From: Burkholderiales bacterium | GTDB lineage: Bacteria; Pseudomonadota; Gammaproteobacteria; Burkholderiales; Burkholderiaceae_D | Length of the DNA stretch: 64,000 nt | Direction: 5' to 3' | NCBI GenBank assembly: GCA_016200895.1 | Contig: JACQDX010000125.1 | Coordinates: forward strand, 1-64,000 | Shown here: in pieces, positions 10,901-18,903 of the stretch | How positions within the stretch are numbered: position 1 is the stretch's first letter | Layout of the letters: each line of letters begins with the position of its first letter | The notes under the pieces: generated by a model | Told to the model about the DNA's origin: nothing | Seen by the model: only the letters and a program-made list of their open reading frames with translations | Databases searched by the model: none | Position numbers and translations under genes: made by a program

Positions 10901-13623
10901 AACTGGATGCTGTCTTGCAACAACGCCTGGCTGACGATCAGGCTTTGCTGGATACCACAGCAGCCAAATTACAGGCAGAACAAGAAGCGCATCAAGACGT
11001 GCAAAGCCGCTTGTCCAGCGAAACCGAAGCACAACAGTTTGCCGAAGCCCGCGCCCGCGCAGAAAAAATCATCCGCGCCGCAACTGAAGCAACACTGGCA
11101 TCAGAAAAAGCCTTGTTCCAGGAACTGGCTGCCCATGCCGATGCACAAAGTCTGATGGCTGAGTTGCTGGCACAACGTCTGCAACAAGAGCAGGAATTGT
11201 TGGCTGCGCAACAACAACGCGTCGCTGCTGAGCAAGCCGTACTGGTCAGTCTGACAGCCAAGCAACAGGCTGAACTTGCAGCCACGGCAGAAGCTGAAGC
11301 ACGCCTGGTGGCAGAACAAGCTCAACACAAATTGATCGCAGAACGCCAGGCTGCCGAAGCACAAGCACGTGAACTGGCAGAAAAGTTCAATGAAACCGAA
11401 AAACTATGGCTGGCACAAGCTGCTCAGGAAGCTCTGATCAAACGCCAGGCAGCCGTCGCACTGGAAGAAAAAACAGCCTTGTTACTGGAATTGAGCCGCG
11501 CCAGCCAGGAAAAAATCGCTGTTGAACAACAAATCAGCGCTGAGCTGAAAACCAAGCTGGAACAAGAAGAATCTGCAGAAATTACCTTGCAAGCCAAGCT
11601 GTCGATAGAACGTGAATTTGCAGAAGCCGCAAGCGCGCGCGCTTATAGAGAACAAGAGGCACTGGAAGCCACATTGCGTCTGGCCAATGCTGAGCAAGCA
11701 TTGCTGGCCCGTTCCGCAGAACATGCAGAAGCACAACGTCTGGCCGCAGAAGCGACAGAAACCAGATTGCGCGAAGCAGAAGCTCTGACGATGACTGAAA
11801 ACCAGCGTGCTTCCAGCGAACTCGAAGCACTGAGCCTGGTGCAGCAAAAGTTGGCTGCAGAACAAAAAGCAGCGCAAGAAGCAGAACAACGCAAACTGGC
11901 TGAGCAAGAATACCTGAGCCTGTGCGAAATCCGCGCCAATGCAGAGCAAGATGCCAATGTCGCCATCCAAGCCAGGTTGCAAAGCGAAAAAGAAGCAACT
12001 GAGCTAGCCAATGCACTGGCAATATCTGAGCAGCAAGCCACGGAAGCTGCACAGGCTCGTGCTGAAGAACTGTTCATCCTGCAACAAGCAGAACAACAAC
12101 GTGCAGAACTGGCACAGCGCGAAATTATCACCATCCAGCAGCAAAAACAGATGGAGATGGATAGCCTGCAAATGACGCAGGATGCCTTGCGCCTCATTGA
12201 AGAAAAAATGGAAGCTGAGCGTCTGGTCATTACTGCGACAGAAGAACGCGTACGCCTGGAATCAGAACTGGCCGAACAAAGCAAGCAGCGCGCAGAACAA
12301 CTGCTGATCGCCAACGCACTGGAACAAGAAAAGTTGGCGCTGGAGCGTGAAATTGCAGAAGCAACAGCCCTGCAAATCGCTGCCGATGAACAAGCACTGC
12401 CAGAACTGCGCGCCAAATTATTGGAAGAAAGCCAGCTGGAATCTCTTGTAGCACAAAGGCAGGAAAAAGAACAAGCTCTGGTCGCAGCTATTGCCGCGCG
12501 TGTTGAAGAAGAAAATACGTTGCTGGCACACGCCGAGCAAGCATTGGCAGTAGAGGCAGAACTGAAAATCGAATTTGCATCTAAACTTCAAGTTGCTGAA
12601 ACACAAAGACTGGAAAAAGAGCAAGCTCTGGCCGCAAGCCTTGCTACACGTGTGGAAAAAGAAAACGCTCTGTTCAAGCAAGCTGAACAAGCATTGGCAG
12701 TAGAAGCAGTATTGCAAGCTGAACTGACATCCAAACTGGAAGCCGCTAAAGCACAAAGACTGGAAAAAGAACGCTCGCTCAATGCGGCTATAGCAAAACG
12801 CATGGAAGAGCAAAATGCACTGCAAGCCAAATTGGAAGAACAATTGTCCCTGGAAGCTGCATTGCAAGAAGAACTGCAACAGCAACTGAGCGCTGTTGAA
12901 ACACAAACCCGGCAAAAACAAGAAGCACTGGCAAACGCTGCTGCAAAACGCATTGTCGATGAAAAGGCCTTGCAAGCACAACTGGAAAAACAAGCTGCCG
13001 ACGAAGCCGAACTGCAAGCGATGTTGCAACAACGTGCTGAACAGCAAGCCGCAGCTCAAGCCTTCATTGAGCAAGCCCTGGCATCTGCCAGAGAATGGCA
13101 GGAACAAAACAGACTGCTGATCCAGCAACAGCAAGAAGAATTGCAAGCTGAGGCAGAAATGGCAAAACAAACTCTGGAGGCTGAACATCAGGAAGCCGAG
13201 CAACTGGCGCAAGCCCTGATCACCAAACTGCTGAGTAATAGACAAACATCAGAAGAATGGCGCCAACAGGTTGAGCAAATGCTGGCAGCAGCACCAATCA
13301 CGGTGGCCTACGATGCGACAGTTCAGCAAGACGAAGTACAAAAACGCTTCCGTCTGCGCCCATCTGTCATTGCTGGTTTGTTGTTGTGTGCTGGTATAGC
13401 AGGTTTTGCTGGCTTCAATAGTTTTACCTTGAATGGCACTGCGGCTTCCCGCGCGGCCACTCAAAAGACAGCAGTGGTGGAACAAGTGACGCCAGTGCAA
13501 AAAGTGGATACCGGTTTGCACATGACTTATGAGTTGGCTGTTCCTTCCGATACTCCTCCAGTTCAGGCGGAAGAGGCTAGCAAGACTGCAGCAACACAAC
13601 TGGCTTTGGCGGGTAATCGCTAA
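7903..13623 (+). CDS. Giant Ala/Glu/Gln-rich coiled-coil protein with C-terminal membrane anchor
   Basis: I do not recognise a named family. The frame is open from 7825, but the ATG at 7903 has CAGGAG six bases upstream and gives a sensible N-terminus, so the protein is 1906 residues. After a short polar head (1 to about 45) it is essentially one rod to about residue 1790, made of Ala, Glu, Gln, Lys and Arg with regular AEQ/AEK motifs. In places (for example around 10,700-10,820) the spacing is 14 residues, that is two heptads. I find only two prolines inside the rod, at 268 and 1500. Residues 1519-1718 are four 50-residue tandem repeats. A single hydrophobic helix at 1821-1843, preceded by the basic KRFRLR, predicts a cytoplasmic rod and a 63-residue periplasmic tail. 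At 0.15 nm per residue the rod would be about 260 nm. A cytoskeletal, tethering or spacer role is inference. Confidence 0.85.
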   Translation: MDSNQALLNKLSLGDYSLDRHGDRKDDYLPPEEAIESNTRIDVKGIREAIARVEAEARATVAAETRFKAESQARILAETRAQAEAESAELAQRKLALEQEAVAGTQAKLMAERQSRAASEARIAATAEETRNLQERTLIESRAREQSEQRAKLEQQAIENAEHQFKAESELASQAHAEAEKLATQTANARNWAAERFAASQSARQQAEERARADARITELAREREKRDREARETAEMLAKMRSESLQISKERDQAEAMALEYAINRAPVELRAREDALARVALEQGQEAIAQARMESERRAAEAIQLRMQSEEDLRIAANKREQAEKIAAAAAQARREAEDKIRMVTESRIRAERELQSTAMTRIENEQQADMQARARQGAEAALAEEARQRRLAEQEAADNARQRVIEEQRAAKLAKERVEIEKQAVQDAREKADAEQQALSASAFQAELLKRANLAAADKAKKAQELMMAEKLRAAAEQKAAAALQEKLTAERKMTEEAEALAKAESSHAELLRMQEQAEHARRIAQESECVAEKLSLEKTMEQVELQQKMAAAAARKNQDASELLRVQQQRTNDEVKAMELQEEKLQTERRRANAVQQVLKATQEKLQLEQAAQQEAEARLRAEEESKAIAAARELAEREERLALEATLDAEKTTLEQTELQKDAQCKAAKVALLISHQATEMARAEQMHLEAEKQAARAAQDKLEAEKSAAEQVIARAHADREHTNVLNARQQQEAEARAARQAMIAAEQVRLQKMQEHADLQKQSAVLAQTKAVEAEELGKTLRLRAESEQKALNLVQQRLEAEKRLTAELQAKAAVEQEQRDQHLARLQSEQALRVAMESKVAEEKKLLEQNNQQAKAEQQAATAAAARVKAATQLAQLEQGKAKSQQQAAQALEEQARLEKQKADAADLEAKATAEKLAAEKIATEAATARAKAEQQHAQAAAVRARAEQEANELTAAKLQAEQALQIQAQAYAASQHKAHELVVEKNKKIAELDAVLQQRLADDQALLDTTAAKLQAEQEAHQDVQSRLSSETEAQQFAEARARAEKIIRAATEATLASEKALFQELAAHADAQSLMAELLAQRLQQEQELLAAQQQRVAAEQAVLVSLTAKQQAELAATAEAEARLVAEQAQHKLIAERQAAEAQARELAEKFNETEKLWLAQAAQEALIKRQAAVALEEKTALLLELSRASQEKIAVEQQISAELKTKLEQEESAEITLQAKLSIEREFAEAASARAYREQEALEATLRLANAEQALLARSAEHAEAQRLAAEATETRLREAEALTMTENQRASSELEALSLVQQKLAAEQKAAQEAEQRKLAEQEYLSLCEIRANAEQDANVAIQARLQSEKEATELANALAISEQQATEAAQARAEELFILQQAEQQRAELAQREIITIQQQKQMEMDSLQMTQDALRLIEEKMEAERLVITATEERVRLESELAEQSKQRAEQLLIANALEQEKLALEREIAEATALQIAADEQALPELRAKLLEESQLESLVAQRQEKEQALVAAIAARVEEENTLLAHAEQALAVEAELKIEFASKLQVAETQRLEKEQALAASLATRVEKENALFKQAEQALAVEAVLQAELTSKLEAAKAQRLEKERSLNAAIAKRMEEQNALQAKLEEQLSLEAALQEELQQQLSAVETQTRQKQEALANAAAKRIVDEKALQAQLEKQAADEAELQAMLQQRAEQQAAAQAFIEQALASAREWQEQNRLLIQQQQEELQAEAEMAKQTLEAEHQEAEQLAQALITKLLSNRQTSEEWRQQVEQMLAAAPITVAYDATVQQDEVQKRFRLRPSVIAGLLLCAGIAGFAGFNSFTLNGTAASRAATQKTAVVEQVTPVQKVDTGLHMTYELAVPSDTPPVQAEEASKTAATQLALAGNR
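12457..13056 (+). repeat. Four 150-bp (50-residue) tandem repeats inside the coiled-coil gene
   Basis: The units run 12457-12606, 12607-12756, 12757-12906 and 12907-13056. The first three begin with R-[LQ]-EKE and all follow the same pattern, with EQAL or a variant near position 30. Copies 1 and 2 are closest, copy 4 the most diverged. The length of 50 is not a multiple of 7 or 11 but equals four heptads plus two hendecads, compatible with an unbroken coiled coil. The repeats are in frame, so copy-number change would lengthen or shorten the rod without disrupting it. Confidence 0.85.
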
Positions 13624-13647
13624 GCTAAAGTACTGTCCAGGCCTAAG

Positions 13648-13682
13648 CAAAACGCCGCGCAATTTGCGCGGCGTTTTGTTTT
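13648..13682 (+). terminator. Rho-independent terminator of the coiled-coil gene
   Basis: A perfect 13-bp stem (13648-13660 with 13666-13678, GC-rich core) has a five-base loop. The run TTTTGTTTT overlaps its 3' side. It lies 25 bases after the stop codon and between convergent genes. Confidence 0.9.
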
Positions 13683-13715
13683 ATGCCAAAGAATTTAATC
13701 AATTTACGCTGGCGA

Positions 13716-14657
13716 CTATCGCAGTTCCAAGGTCAAAAATTCCACCCCTTGCGTTTTGGACGACACCATATTGAATTGCGAGAGCGATCCCTGGCCTAGC
13801 AAGGGTTTGCAGGTTTTGCAAACTACTGCCGTGACTTTGCGTAATTCAAACGGGCCTACTTTCATGTTGTCGATAGTGACGACGCGAGCCTGTACATTCC
13901 TGCCGTCAGCGGTCTGCATGTTGACGAGTGGTTTCACTACTTTGAATGTAACTTTGGAATTGCTGAGCATGTCGTCGTTGAGCGTTGTTTTAGTGGCGCC
14001 GGTATCTACCATGAAGGCTTCTATCTTGTTGTCGCCAAGTTTAACTGGTGCGTAAAAATGCTCTTTGGTTTTTGGCAGGCGCATGCTTTTTGCAGTTGCG
14101 GTGCTGGTTTGCCCCTGGCGTTCAAGTGATGATTCTATGGCTATGCGTTGGCCATCGAAATAGTGGCCGTGGCCTTGTGCGTCCAGCGATGCATCGAAAG
14201 AGGCAAGCAGGGTCAGTGCTTCAAATTCACGTTTGCGCATGACCAGGTATTTGGCGACATCACCGCGCACGTTGACTAGATTGGGTAGTATTGCCAGGGT
14301 TTTATAGCCCCAGTCTATGGCTTCTTCTATGCGGCCAGTTTTTGCCAGGCTTTCTGAGTAAGCGGCGAACAGATCATAGGTGCCTTCACCCATGCTGATC
14401 GCTTTTTCAGCTTGAATTATGCTGGCTTCTGGTTTGTCTGCCCAATGATAGGTGATCGCCAGACTGGCGACGGCTTTTGCATCGGTAGGACGCATTTTGA
14501 TGTACTGGTTCCAGTTTTTTTCTGCACAATCGTAGCTGCGCACTTGCATGCACTTTACAGCACCATCTTTATAGGCCGAAGGTGGATAGGTTTCTGCAAA
14601 AGTGGGCAGGCTGATGGCGGCACAGATCGCGAGCAGGGCTTGAAATTGGATACGCAT
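13716..14657 (-). CDS. Periplasmic TPR protein with retropepsin-like aspartic protease domain
   Basis: The chosen start (14657) gives a clean signal peptide, MRIQFQALLAICAAI up to about residue 21 (PTFA-ET). The open frame extends 16 codons further upstream, but those residues do not fit a signal peptide. The mature protein has TPR-like helical pairs (about 30-165), including an AVASLAITYHWADKPEAS unit. A retropepsin-type domain follows, with the hallmark FMVDTGATKTTL, catalytic Asp near residue 218, and a second half ending in LLGQGSLSQF. That one-aspartate motif fits the retroviral-type or clan AA single-domain proteases that act as dimers. It is probably a periplasmic processing protease, with the TPR part for partner binding. 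Substrate unknown. The ribosome binding site is weak. Confidence 0.75.
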   Translation of the reverse strand: MRIQFQALLAICAAISLPTFAETYPPSAYKDGAVKCMQVRSYDCAEKNWNQYIKMRPTDAKAVASLAITYHWADKPEASIIQAEKAISMGEGTYDLFAAYSESLAKTGRIEEAIDWGYKTLAILPNLVNVRGDVAKYLVMRKREFEALTLLASFDASLDAQGHGHYFDGQRIAIESSLERQGQTSTATAKSMRLPKTKEHFYAPVKLGDNKIEAFMVDTGATKTTLNDDMLSNSKVTFKVVKPLVNMQTADGRNVQARVVTIDNMKVGPFELRKVTAVVCKTCKPLLGQGSLSQFNMVSSKTQGVEFLTLELR

Positions 14658-14818
14658 GAGTTTATTTGTCTTTAAGAGCCCTGAAAATGGCGGCAATTGT
14701 AACATTTAAACTTTTTTGTAACAGCCGACTTTTATCAAATGCAAGCGAGACATCTCGGCTACATTGAACCTGCTTTTAATAAGAGTGAGTCAGGCACATT
14801 GAGGTCTGCGCATCAGGT

Positions 14819-16180
14819 TTAAGCTTCTTTCGCTTCCTGCAGCGCAATCACGATAACAAATCCGCCCTCAGCGTGATTGTAGATACGCAATTTGCCACCA
14901 TGGCTTTTGATGATGCGGTCGACAATGGCCAAGCCCAGGCCTGAGCCATTGGCCTGGCTGCGCGAAGCATCGCCGCGGGTGAAGGGACGCAGCAGGCGGA
15001 CCAGGTCCTGTTCTGCCACGCCTTGTCCGTGATCGCGGAAACTGATTTGTATGGACAGCTTCCTATCCTTGTTCTTGCGCGAGCATTGCACGTCCAGTGT
15101 GATGACAGGTGAACCTGGGGTTTTGCCGTAGCGGCAGGCGTTTTCTACGATGTTGTTGAACAGGCGTCTGAGTTCAGTCAGGTTACCATTGACATAGATG
15201 TCAGGCTTGATGGCAGTGCGCAGACGCAGGTTTTGAAAACGGAAGGCTTCATCCATGACCTGTTGTATGACTTCGCTGACATTGATGCGCTCGAATTCGA
15301 CTTTGTCCAGCGGTTTGGCATAGTCAAGAAATTGGCTGATGATGTCATCCATCTGCTGCAGGTCGGATTGCATGCCGGTTCTGGCATCGTCGCTAAGGCT
15401 GGCCATTTCAACTTCTAGCTGCATGCGTGCCAGCGGCGTACGCAAGTCATGCGAAATACCGGCCAGGATGATGGAGCGGTCAGTTTCTATCCTAACCAGA
15501 TCTTCCATCATGGTATTGAAGCTGACATTGGTTTCGCGGATTTCTTTTGGACCTTTTTGCGGTAAAGGCGGCGGCTGCTTGCCCATGGCGACAGCGCGGG
15601 CAGCATTGCTGAGACGTGACAATGGGTCATTAATCAGCTTGGAGATGATGGCCGCACCTAGCAGTGTCAAAAACAGAGTGAGAATAGCCCAACTGAACAA
15701 CTGCTGCCCTATTGGCGGGTCCAGTCTGTCTTGTTCCAGTCTTAACCAGTAATGATCATCTTCAATATCGAAGCTGATCCAGAAGCCACTTATATTATTC
15801 AGCTTGCTGGCAAAACGGGTGTTATTGCCCAAGCCACGCAACATCAGAGGTTTGGATTCGAGAAAGAAGGGTGTGGCTTCGGGTTCTTCGACGTGGTCTG
15901 TATCTTCCAGAAGGTAGATTTGTACGCCTTCTTTATTAGCCAGGTCACGCAAGAGTTCCTGGCGTTTTTCAGGTGCGGAATGGGTGAGGGCGGCGCGGGT
16001 GATGGTGACGATGGAGACGATTTGCGCCGCCATCTGTTGTGCTCTTGGTGCTGTCTCAAGTGTACGGAAATTGGACAACCATGCCAGCATGCTGGCGGTG
16101 ACAAGCACGGCCAGCATGAGGAAGGTGCGCCAGAACAGTCCGCTTTTTAGCCATTCCAGACTGTTGAGGTAGTCACGCAT
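14819..16180 (-). CDS. Sensor histidine kinase, EnvZ-like
   Basis: This is a 453-residue inner-membrane kinase. The first transmembrane helix is near residues 15-35. A periplasmic domain of about 120 residues follows, then a second helix near 163-185, a HAMP region, the dimerisation/phosphoacceptor helix with GISHDLRTPLARMQ (His 244), and an HATPase domain with NIVENACRYG, DHGQG and GSGLGLAIVDRI. All catalytic boxes are intact. It lies 50 bases after the OmpR-type regulator and would be made from the same transcript. Family knowledge suggests osmotic or envelope sensing; the actual signal is unknown. Similarity is to the EnvZ group rather than PhoR or QseC, so the product is left without a symbol. 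Confidence 0.88.
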   Translation of the reverse strand: MRDYLNSLEWLKSGLFWRTFLMLAVLVTASMLAWLSNFRTLETAPRAQQMAAQIVSIVTITRAALTHSAPEKRQELLRDLANKEGVQIYLLEDTDHVEEPEATPFFLESKPLMLRGLGNNTRFASKLNNISGFWISFDIEDDHYWLRLEQDRLDPPIGQQLFSWAILTLFLTLLGAAIISKLINDPLSRLSNAARAVAMGKQPPPLPQKGPKEIRETNVSFNTMMEDLVRIETDRSIILAGISHDLRTPLARMQLEVEMASLSDDARTGMQSDLQQMDDIISQFLDYAKPLDKVEFERINVSEVIQQVMDEAFRFQNLRLRTAIKPDIYVNGNLTELRRLFNNIVENACRYGKTPGSPVITLDVQCSRKNKDRKLSIQISFRDHGQGVAEQDLVRLLRPFTRGDASRSQANGSGLGLAIVDRIIKSHGGKLRIYNHAEGGFVIVIALQEAKEA

Positions 16181-16230
16181 TCAAATTTTGCAAAGAAAAC
16201 AATGAGGAAAGTGCAAAAGTATTCCAACTC

Positions 16231-16998
16231 TTAATGCGACTGACCGTCAGGGATGAACACATAGCCCAGTCCCCATACCGTTTGTATGTAAAGTGGGTTG
16301 CTGGGGTCGGGTTCTATCAGTTTGCGCAGACGTGAAATTTGTACATCCAGGCTGCGGTCAAATACTTCATATTCGCGACCACGTGCCAGCTCCATGAGTT
16401 TTTCTCTGGAGAGTGGTTGGCGGGCATGACGGGCAAAAACTTTTAACACTGAAAATTCACCTGTGGTCAATGAGATATTGTCATTGTGCTTTTTCAGGGT
16501 GCGGGTGCCTAAATCAAGTACGAAGTCGCCGAAGGCGAAGGTTTGTGGACCATCAGATGGTGCGCCTGGCAATTCGTCCGGTGCTTTGCGCCTGAGTACG
16601 GCATTGATGCGCGCAACCAGTTCGCGAGGGCTGAAGGGCTTTGGCAGGTAATCATCTGCACCCATTTCAAGGCCGATGATACGGTCAACTTCTTCACCTT
16701 TGGCGGTCAGCATGATGATAGGTGTCTTGTCGCCAGCGCCACGCAGGCGGCGGCAGATGGCCAGACCATCTTCTCCAGGAAGCATGAGATCAAGCACCAG
16801 CATATCGTAGCGTTCACGTATCCACAGTTTGTTCATGGCCTGGGCATTTTCTGCACTGACGACCTGGAAACCTTGTTCTGTCAGGTAGCGGCGCAGCAAA
16901 TCGCGCAAACGCAGATCATCATCAACCACCAGGATTTTGGCCTTGGGGTTGCTGGTAGTGGTGTTAGTAGAGTCTGGGGTAGGGGGCGTAGTGTTCAT
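16231..16998 (-). CDS. ompR: OmpR-type response regulator
   Basis: This is a winged-helix response regulator. The receiver domain has the acidic pair at D26-D28, the phosphoacceptor Asp 70 in VLDLMLPGEDG and the switch lysine in DDYLPKPFSPREL. The C-terminal DNA-binding domain has TGEFSVLKVFARHARQPLSREK and ends in VWGLGYVFIPDG. I placed the start at 16998 (MNTT) rather than at the upstream ATG at 17046, because family members begin just ahead of the receiver domain. Neither start has a strong ribosome binding site. It is paired with the EnvZ-like kinase gene that follows and is divergent from a small secreted-protein gene it might control (inference). Confidence 0.87.
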   Translation of the reverse strand: MNTTPPTPDSTNTTTSNPKAKILVVDDDLRLRDLLRRYLTEQGFQVVSAENAQAMNKLWIRERYDMLVLDLMLPGEDGLAICRRLRGAGDKTPIIMLTAKGEEVDRIIGLEMGADDYLPKPFSPRELVARINAVLRRKAPDELPGAPSDGPQTFAFGDFVLDLGTRTLKKHNDNISLTTGEFSVLKVFARHARQPLSREKLMELARGREYEVFDRSLDVQISRLRKLIEPDPSNPLYIQTVWGLGYVFIPDGQSH

Positions 16999-17231
16999 GG
17001 GCTTAATAGTACTGTCATAGAGTGAGCTTGCAAACAAAATTAACATTCTGGATTACAAAATGTTACACACTTTACGGAATGGGGCTGCGTATTTCATACG
17101 GCTATCGTAAACTAAATTCATGCAATTTGATGCTAGCTAGCCACGGGCATTTACGCATAGAATTGCAATCCATTTATATGTTTTTGCTTGCTTCATCGTT
17201 TTTGCTCGCAAGGCCATTCGTTTTCAAGTCG

Positions 17232-17594
17232 ATGAATATACCGTACAAAAAAATTTCTGTCCTGATGTTGTCGCTGATTGTGGCTGGCAGCGCTATGGCT
17301 GATAATAAGGGTAACGGCGGTTCGGCTCTGTGGGGACGATTCAATAATAACAATGCGCAGAAAAAGAATGATGCACTGCGCAAAGAAGATAAACAACGCG
17401 AGCGTCAACTCAACAAACAGGCGGAAAAAAACAGTTTGCTTGAGCGCTGCAATGACACGCGCCACATAGGTGAACGCGCTTGCGGCACTGCCGAAGATAG
17501 CAAAAAAACTGGTCGACTCACGCCGGAAGAAAAACGCGCTTTGCGCCGTCAGATTCAAGACGTCGGGCACGAATTGTACCGTCCCGCCCGCTAG
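17232..17594 (+). CDS. Small secreted basic protein, unknown function
   Basis: The frame is open from 17022, but the ATG at 17232 gives an obvious signal peptide (residues 1 to about 22, ending SAMA-DN), so a 120-residue precursor is likely. The mature part is very rich in Lys, Arg, Asn, Glu and Gln and contains two cysteines that could pair (ERCND and ERACG). It ends in a helical region with LTPEEKRALRRQIQDVGHELY. I recognise no family. The LTPEERRALRRQI-like end resembles small periplasmic proteins of Burkholderiales. It is divergent from ompR and convergent with smpB. Confidence 0.65.
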   Translation: MNIPYKKISVLMLSLIVAGSAMADNKGNGGSALWGRFNNNNAQKKNDALRKEDKQRERQLNKQAEKNSLLERCNDTRHIGERACGTAEDSKKTGRLTPEEKRALRRQIQDVGHELYRPAR

Positions 17595-17612
17595 ATTATC
17601 TCCTTACAAATA

Positions 17613-18062
17613 TCAGCGTCTGTTCTGCTTCATGATTTTTTGCTGCTCGCGCTGCCAGTCTTTTTCTTTCTCGGTATCACGCTTGTCATGTTGCTTCTTA
17701 CCCTTGGCCAGGCCGATCTGGCATTTGATACGCCCCTTGGTGAAGTGCAGGTTCAGCGGCACCATGGTGTAGCCAGAACGCTCCACTTTGCCTATCAGTT
17801 TGCTAATTTCCGCCGCATTTAACAATAATTTACGTGTTCGGACAGAATCAGGATGAATGTGGGTGGATGCCGTTGGCAGGGCACCAATATGCGCGCCAAA
17901 TAGAAAGATTTCGCCATTCTTGACAATGACATAGGCTTCTTTCAACTGCGCACGACCTGCACGTATGGCTTTGACTTCCCAGCCTTGCAGGACGATGCCA
18001 GCTTCGTATTGTTCCTCGATAAAATAATCGTGGAATGCTTTTTTATTATCAGCGATGCTCAT
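17613..18062 (-). CDS. smpB: SsrA-binding protein SmpB
   Basis: This 149-residue protein is the tmRNA partner in ribosome rescue. Typical segments are [20 protein letters not shown] near the N-terminus, [24 protein letters not shown], and the basic tail [16 protein letters not shown] that enters the ribosome decoding path. The length is as expected. It is back to back with ratA, with 111 bases between the two starts, a neighbourhood common in proteobacteria. The tmRNA gene itself is not in this window. Confidence 0.97.
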   Translation of the reverse strand: MSIADNKKAFHDYFIEEQYEAGIVLQGWEVKAIRAGRAQLKEAYVIVKNGEIFLFGAHIGALPTASTHIHPDSVRTRKLLLNAAEISKLIGKVERSGYTMVPLNLHFTKGRIKCQIGLAKGKKQHDKRDTEKEKDWQREQQKIMKQNRR

Positions 18063-18173
18063 GTAGGATGAAAATTGGTCAAATTAGAGTGTGGAAATGC
18101 ATGAATGCATTTTGGTACTGCCTATGACTCGGTTAAAATGCGAACCTGTGATTCTACCAAATGGTTCTTCTTG

Positions 18174-18605
18174 ATGGCAGTTGTACATAAAACAGTTTTC
18201 GTAGCTTACAGCACAGAGCAAATGTTTGCTCTGGTTGATCAAGTAGAAAATTACCCTCAGTTTCTGCCATGGTGCGGTGACGTCAAAGTCGCTGAGCGCA
18301 CCGAGCATGAATTGGTGGCTACTCTTTCTATTAATTATCATGGCTTAAAGCAACAATTCACGACTCGCAATAGTAATCAGCGCCCTCATACTATTGAGAT
18401 GAGTCTGGTCGAAGGACCTTTCAAGCAATTGTCAGGTTGCTGGAAGTTCACCGAATTAAGAGTGGATGCCTGCAAAATTGAATTTCAGCTGAACTATGAA
18501 TTTTCCAGCAAATTGCTTGAGCATTTGATCGGACCAGTTTTTTCCAAGATTGCCAATAGCTTTGTCGATTCTTTCTGCGCCCGTGCCGAGGCATTGTATG
18601 GTTGA
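18174..18605 (+). CDS. ratA: RatA/Coq10-type START domain protein
   Basis: This is a 143-residue SRPBCC (START-like) single-domain protein with the family pattern Y-S-x-E-Q-M-F-A-L-V near the N-terminus, YPQFLPWC, and the C-terminal helix GPVFSKIANSFVDSFCARA. The start at 18174 (MAVVHKT) is where the family begins; the longer frame from 18105 adds unrelated residues. In E. coli the homologue RatA was described as blocking 70S formation. The wider family are Coq10-like ubiquinone-binding chaperones, which is the more likely general role. It overlaps rnfH by eight bases and is divergent from smpB. Confidence 0.9.
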   Translation: MAVVHKTVFVAYSTEQMFALVDQVENYPQFLPWCGDVKVAERTEHELVATLSINYHGLKQQFTTRNSNQRPHTIEMSLVEGPFKQLSGCWKFTELRVDACKIEFQLNYEFSSKLLEHLIGPVFSKIANSFVDSFCARAEALYG

Positions 18606-18894
18606 GCAGATCAATATGCATGTCCAGGTTTGTTATGCCGGGCTGGACAAAACAAGTTTGCTGGATGTGCAGGTAGTTCTTGATGCCACGGTATTGCAAG
18701 TGATACAGCAAAGCGGCATCATGGAAATTCATCCTGACATTGATGTCAATATTCTCAAGGTCGGCGTTTTTGGCAAACTAAAGACACTTGATAGTAGCTT
18801 GCATGCAGGGGACAGGATAGAAATTTACCGTCCCCTGATTGCTGACCCCATGGAAGCGCGCAGACGCAGGGCTAAAAAGCAGACACAGGTCTGA
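18598..18894 (+). CDS. rnfH: RnfH family ubiquitin-like-fold protein
   Basis: This is a 98-residue beta-grasp protein of the RnfH (YfjF) family. Recognisable parts are VQVCYA at the start, an LLDVQV strand, the central IMEIHPDIDVN, and the hallmark end GDRIEIYRPLIADPMEARRRRA followed by a basic tail. The ATG at 18598 lies inside the last codons of ratA (overlap to 18605), so the two are co-translated. Despite the name, rnf electron-transport genes are absent here. The biological role of the ratA-rnfH pair is poorly defined. Confidence 0.93.
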   Translation: MVEQINMHVQVCYAGLDKTSLLDVQVVLDATVLQVIQQSGIMEIHPDIDVNILKVGVFGKLKTLDSSLHAGDRIEIYRPLIADPMEARRRRAKKQTQV

Positions 18895-18903
18895 TTCTCC
18901 CTA

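Noticed and set aside
7933..13245. Several long open frames on the minus strand inside the coiled-coil gene (for example 7983-8987, 11643-12416, 12418-13245)
   Set aside because: They mirror the biased Ala/Glu/Gln codon use of the real gene and give Ser/Cys/Phe-rich or Leu/Phe-rich proteins with no domain and no ribosome binding sites.
18174..18894. Treating ratA-rnfH as a toxin-antitoxin module
   Set aside because: RatA belongs to the Coq10-like START family, and the pair is a widespread housekeeping neighbour of smpB; no toxin evidence is visible.
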